From: Paenibacillus profundus
GTDB taxonomy: Bacteria; Bacillota; Bacilli; Paenibacillales; Paenibacillaceae
Direction: 5' to 3'
Length of the DNA stretch: 64,000 nt
NCBI RefSeq assembly: GCF_021369635.1
Contig: NZ_JAJNBZ010000001.1
Span: 372,001 to 436,000, forward strand
Shown piece after piece: positions 60,511-64,000 of this stretch. The position numbers and the translations under genes are program-made. Numbering within the stretch: position 1 is the stretch's first letter; each line of letters begins with the position of its first letter. Below the pieces are notes generated by a model that did not search any database, was not told the DNA's origin, and worked only from the letters and a program-made list of their open reading frames with translations.

Positions 60511-62544
60511 GTGAAAACGAGAGATTTAGTCGTCTTAGTCGGTATCATCGGTATCGTGCTCATGATGGTCTTGCCTATACCGACTTGGTTGTTAGACATC
60601 TTGCTCGTAATCAACATCTCCATAGCATTAATGATTCTTCTTATTGCCATGAATACGAGAGAGATACTGCAGTTCTCGATTTTTCCAGCTTTGCTGTTGA
60701 TTACGACATTATTCCGACTCGCCCTCAACATTTCCACAACGAAGCTCATACTCGCGCACGGTGAAGCCGGCGATGTAGTAGCAACGTTTGGACAATGGGT
60801 GGCGCAAGGAAATATAGCTGTCGGATTGGTTGTATTCCTGATTCTTGTCGTCGTGCAGTTCATCGTCATTACTAAAGGGGCGGAGCGTGTAGCTGAAGTG
60901 GCAGCTCGCTTTACGCTCGACGCGATGCCAGGTAAGCAGATGGCGATTGATGCCGATTTGAATGCAGGCTTGATCAATGAGCATCAGGCGCGTGAACGCC
61001 GCGAGAAAATTGAAAAACAAGCGGACTTTTATGGCGCAATGGACGGTGCCAGTAAGTTCGTCAAAGGGGACGCCATTGCCAGTATTGTCATCCTCCTGAT
61101 TAACTTAATCGGCGGATTTATCATTGGGATGGCCATGCATGGCAAGAGCTTCGGGGATGCGGCTTCTACATACTCGATTCTGTCCATTGGGGACGGGCTC
61201 GTCAGTCAGATTCCGGCATTGCTTATTTCGACGGCTTCAGGTCTCATCGTAACCCGGGCCGCTTCCAATGGTAACTTGGCGGAGGAATTAAGCACGCAAA
61301 TGCTTGCCTATCCGAAGCTGTTGTATATTGTCGCTGGAACGATAAGCATGCTCGGCTTGCTCACGCCGATTGGTCCAGGCCCGACGATTCCATTTGCGGT
61401 CATTCTCGCTGTTGCCGGTTATCGAATGCAGAAAAATATGGACGTTCGCCAAATGGAAGAGGAACAGCTCGAGGAAGAACAGCAAATCGAGGAAGTGCGC
61501 AGTCCGGAGAGTGTCATTAATTTGCTGCAGGTGGATCCGATCGAGTTCGAATTCGGTTACGGGCTCATTCCGCTGGCAGATGCCCAGCAAGGGGGAGACC
61601 TGCTAGACCGCATCATTATGATACGCCGGCAATGCGCATTGGAGCTTGGGCTGGTCGTTCCGGTCATTCGCATTCGAGATAACATCCAATTGAAGCCGAA
61701 CGAATATGTCATCAAGATCAAAGGAAATGCCGTTGCTCACGGAGAGCTCTTATTGAATCATTATTTAGCTATGAATCCAGGGTATGAGGATGATTCGGTA
61801 TCAGGTATCGAAACGATGGAACCTGCATTCGGCCTGCCAGCCCTCTGGGTGGATGAGACGATGAAGGAGCGTGCGGAACTTGCTGGCTATACGGTAGTAG
61901 ATCCACCATCCGTCGTCGCTACCCATCTGACAGAGATTATTAAGAAGCACGCGCACGAGTTAGTTGGGCGTCAGGAGACCAAATCTCTTATCGAGACGGT
62001 CAAAGAGCAGTATCCGGCACTTGTTGAGGAGCTTATCCCGAACGTTCTGACTATCGGTGACGTGCAGAAAGTGTTGGCGAAGCTGCTGCGGGAGAAAATT
62101 TCGATTCGCGATTTGGTGACCATCTTCGAAACACTGGCTGATTACGGCACGTATACGAAGGATCCGGATGTGCTTACGGAATACGTTCGTCAGGCGCTGG
62201 CGCGTCAGATTACGCAGCAGTATGCCGTACCGGGTGAAACGCTGCGTGTCATTACGGTAGGGCCTTCACTTGAAAAGAAAATAGCCGAAAGCGTGCAGCA
62301 GAACGAGCACGGATCGTATCTCGTCATGGATCCAAGCATGACTCAGCAAGTGTATCAACGGGTCAGCGAGCAAGTACAGCGGTTGCTGCAATCGGGGCAC
62401 TCCCCAGTCGTACTTGCATCACCTACGATACGCATGTATTTGCGCCAGTTAATGGAACGAGCTATGCAGGATATCCCGGTGTTGTCTTACAATGAGCTCG
62501 AACCGAATGTTGAAATTCAAAGCGTCGGAGTGGTGAATGTATGA
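60511..62544 (+). CDS. flhA: Flagellar export gate protein FlhA
   Basis: 677 residues, as in B. subtilis. Eight membrane spans in the first 330 residues with the FHIPEP motifs LPIPTWLLDILLVINISIALMILL and ARFTLDAMPGKQMAIDADLNAGLI. The large cytoplasmic C-terminal ring (about 350-677) docks chaperone-substrate complexes: VDPPSVVATHLTEIIKKHAHEL, YPALVEELIPNVLTIGDVQKVL. GTG 60511 has GGAGG 9 bases upstream; GTG 60502 is inside the site. Confidence 0.98.
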   Translation: MKTRDLVVLVGIIGIVLMMVLPIPTWLLDILLVINISIALMILLIAMNTREILQFSIFPALLLITTLFRLALNISTTKLILAHGEAGDVVATFGQWVAQGNIAVGLVVFLILVVVQFIVITKGAERVAEVAARFTLDAMPGKQMAIDADLNAGLINEHQARERREKIEKQADFYGAMDGASKFVKGDAIASIVILLINLIGGFIIGMAMHGKSFGDAASTYSILSIGDGLVSQIPALLISTASGLIVTRAASNGNLAEELSTQMLAYPKLLYIVAGTISMLGLLTPIGPGPTIPFAVILAVAGYRMQKNMDVRQMEEEQLEEEQQIEEVRSPESVINLLQVDPIEFEFGYGLIPLADAQQGGDLLDRIIMIRRQCALELGLVVPVIRIRDNIQLKPNEYVIKIKGNAVAHGELLLNHYLAMNPGYEDDSVSGIETMEPAFGLPALWVDETMKERAELAGYTVVDPPSVVATHLTEIIKKHAHELVGRQETKSLIETVKEQYPALVEELIPNVLTIGDVQKVLAKLLREKISIRDLVTIFETLADYGTYTKDPDVLTEYVRQALARQITQQYAVPGETLRVITVGPSLEKKIAESVQQNEHGSYLVMDPSMTQQVYQRVSEQVQRLLQSGHSPVVLASPTIRMYLRQLMERAMQDIPVLSYNELEPNVEIQSVGVVNV

Positions 62545-63902
62545 GAGTAAAAAAATACATCGTTGACACCATGCCCGAGGCAATGAGCCAAATTCGCCAT
62601 GAATTAGGGCAGGATGCGGTCATTGTCAGCACGAAGGAAGTACGAGCGGGCGGATTTCTCGGTATGTTCCGCAAGCGTTGCATCGAAGTCGTTGCCGCTG
62701 TGGACGAACAGGAGAAAACGGAACGGACGCGTTCAAGCGCGTCTTCGCTTCAGGAGACAGCAGGCGCAAAGTCATACGTATCGTCCTCCATGGCGCGCTC
62801 GGCGTACAGCGGTAAGAGAGAAGCTCTTACCGCTGTACGGCCTGCCGGACCTCGACACGATTCGGCACAAACCATGAACCGCGCGCCCACAGAACATTCG
62901 TCAGCTGCACCAAGTCCTGTCGGCGTATTACCGTATTCCAGGGAGGAAGAAGAGAGACAGCGGGATCTGAACGCATTCCAAGATGCGGTAATGCAGGCTC
63001 GTCTGCAGGAAGCCGCCTCTGCGAGCTTGCCTGCAGATGACGGCTGGCAAAACGAATTTAATGAAATGAAGCTCATGATGCGTAAAGTGATGCAGCGTGT
63101 CAATCACGACAATTGGCCAGACAGTATGCATGAAATGAAGCAGAGCTTGCTAGATCAGGGCGTAGCGAACGAGCTAGCTTACCGAATCGTGCAGGAAGCA
63201 TGGGAGAAATGCCAAATCAACCGGATTGAGCAGCCCGAAATATCGGTGATAAGGTCCTATGTCCGCGACATTGTAAAAGAACAGCTGCAGTCTCATGAAG
63301 TGAACGGCTTAACATCCGCGACGCGAATCGTATACATGGTCGGACCTACGGGTGTCGGTAAGACGACGACCATTGCAAAGCTTGCTGCAGATCAGATGTT
63401 CCATCATCAGCGGCGGGTTGGCCTTATCACATCGGATACTTATCGGATCGCGGCCGTTGAACAGCTTAGAACGTATGCTTCCATATTGAATGTGCCGATC
63501 GAAGTCGCCACCTCGCCGAGCGATACGGGGCGGGCACTGCAAGCGCTCCAAGGCTGTGACCTCATCCTAATGGACACTGCGGGGCGCAATTTCCGTAACG
63601 ACATGTTCGTTAACGAGTTGAACACGATGCTCAAGCCGCTGCCTGACAGCGAGACCTTTTTAGTGCTCAGCTTGACGTCGAAGACGGAAGACATGATGTC
63701 CATTCTGGAACGTTTCTCAAGACAGCGTGTCGACCGAATCATTTTTACGAAAGCCGACGAGACGGACACCTACGGTTCAATGCTTAACTTGGCGGATCGA
63801 ACATCGATTCCGTTCAGTTATATCACTACAGGTCAAAACGTGCCTGATGATATCAAATCGTTTCATGTGGACGAGGTCGTGCGTTGGATCGTAGGAGATT
63901 AA
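62541..63902 (+). CDS. flhF: SRP-type GTPase FlhF
   Basis: 453 residues. The N-terminal B region (MRVKKYIVDTMPEAMSQIRHELGQDAVIVSTKEVRAGG) is followed by a low-complexity linker (about 65-150) and an SRP-like NG domain. P-loop GPTGVGKT is at 268-275; then DTYRIAAVEQLRTYASIL, DTAGRNFRN and FTKADETDTYGSMLNL. It marks the site or number of flagella with FlhG. A short inverted repeat (GCGGTAAGAGAGAAG...CTCTTACCGC, near 62809-62837) lies in the linker. Overlaps flhA by 4 bases. Confidence 0.97.
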   Translation: MRVKKYIVDTMPEAMSQIRHELGQDAVIVSTKEVRAGGFLGMFRKRCIEVVAAVDEQEKTERTRSSASSLQETAGAKSYVSSSMARSAYSGKREALTAVRPAGPRHDSAQTMNRAPTEHSSAAPSPVGVLPYSREEEERQRDLNAFQDAVMQARLQEAASASLPADDGWQNEFNEMKLMMRKVMQRVNHDNWPDSMHEMKQSLLDQGVANELAYRIVQEAWEKCQINRIEQPEISVIRSYVRDIVKEQLQSHEVNGLTSATRIVYMVGPTGVGKTTTIAKLAADQMFHHQRRVGLITSDTYRIAAVEQLRTYASILNVPIEVATSPSDTGRALQALQGCDLILMDTAGRNFRNDMFVNELNTMLKPLPDSETFLVLSLTSKTEDMMSILERFSRQRVDRIIFTKADETDTYGSMLNLADRTSIPFSYITTGQNVPDDIKSFHVDEVVRWIVGD

Positions 63903-63905
63903 CTT

Positions 63906-64000
63906 ATGATGAACGACCAGGCGCAAGCATTACGAAGATTAGTGAAATCAAAGCGGTCGGACGCGAATGATGCGCCGCCGCACGAGCATCCGAAGTCAGG
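63906..64000 (+). CDS. flhG: Flagellar number regulator FlhG (YlxH), N-terminal fragment
   Basis: Only the first 31 codons are inside the window: MMNDQAQALRRLVKSKR and a Pro/His-rich stretch. The opening DQAxxLRxLV is the FlhF-activating helix of MinD-like FlhG, and the position after flhF fits. AGGAGA lies 8 bases before the ATG; the second ATG (63909) is also possible. The ATPase domain is beyond the window edge. Confidence 0.85.
   Translation, partial: MMNDQAQALRRLVKSKRSDANDAPPHEHPKS

Noticed and set aside
1-64000. CRISPR arrays, tRNA or rRNA genes, prophage or defence islands
   Set aside because: No regularly spaced repeats, cloverleaf-like sequences, rRNA motifs, phage structural genes or recognised defence genes were seen.

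Overview
The window is a low-GC Gram-positive chromosome segment, most likely Paenibacillus or a close relative. The gene order follows the Bacillus subtilis smc-to-fla/che block: smc, ftsY, ylxM, ffh, rpsP, khpA, rimM, trmD, rplS, lepB, rbgA, rnhB, ylqG, ylqH, yraN, sucCD, dprA, topA, trmFO, hslVU, then the long flagellar operon. The proteins also resemble that group. No species call is justified from sequence alone.

Layout. 1-2356 holds the smc 3' end and ftsY. 2357-13998 is an accessory block between ftsY and ylxM. It contains a putative 6S-like RNA, a BpsA-family gene, a SulP transporter with its own ArsR regulator, an MFS exporter, a GntR/FCD regulator divergent from a glcD-glcF 2-hydroxyacid oxidase pair, a double-GNAT protein and the internally deleted remnant of a hemolysin III gene. 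13999-17825 is the SRP, ribosome and tRNA-modification cluster. 17826-25140 is a second accessory block that separates trmD from rplS: a GH29 fucosidase interrupted by an in-frame amber codon, a divergent AraC regulator, thpR, a LexA-box-controlled IS1595/ISXO2-like protein without recognisable catalytic residues, and a secreted protein made of two tandem copies of an unrecognised barrel-like domain. 25141-42270 is housekeeping: rplS, lepB, rbgA, rnhB, ylqGH, yraN, a ComM-like ATPase, succinyl-CoA synthetase, dprA, topA, trmFO and hslVU. codV and codY, which flank hslVU in B. subtilis, are not present here. 42513-64000 is the flagellar operon flgB to flhG, cut by the window end.

Regulation visible in the sequence. 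A sulP promoter overlaps a 9-bp-arm inverted repeat of ArsR type. A near-consensus promoter with two GAAC-N4-GTTC LexA boxes drives the transposase-like gene. Spo0A-box-like motifs lie upstream of the flagellar operon, where one overlaps a possible SigD promoter, and upstream of the tandem-domain secreted protein. Many intrinsic terminators delimit the units.

The most interesting signals for follow-up are the SOS-type promoter on a catalytically degenerate transposase-like gene, the rod-like 6S-type RNA, the tandem-domain secreted protein, and the Spo0A/SigD overlap in front of the flagellar genes. No complete, clearly novel multi-gene system was identified.
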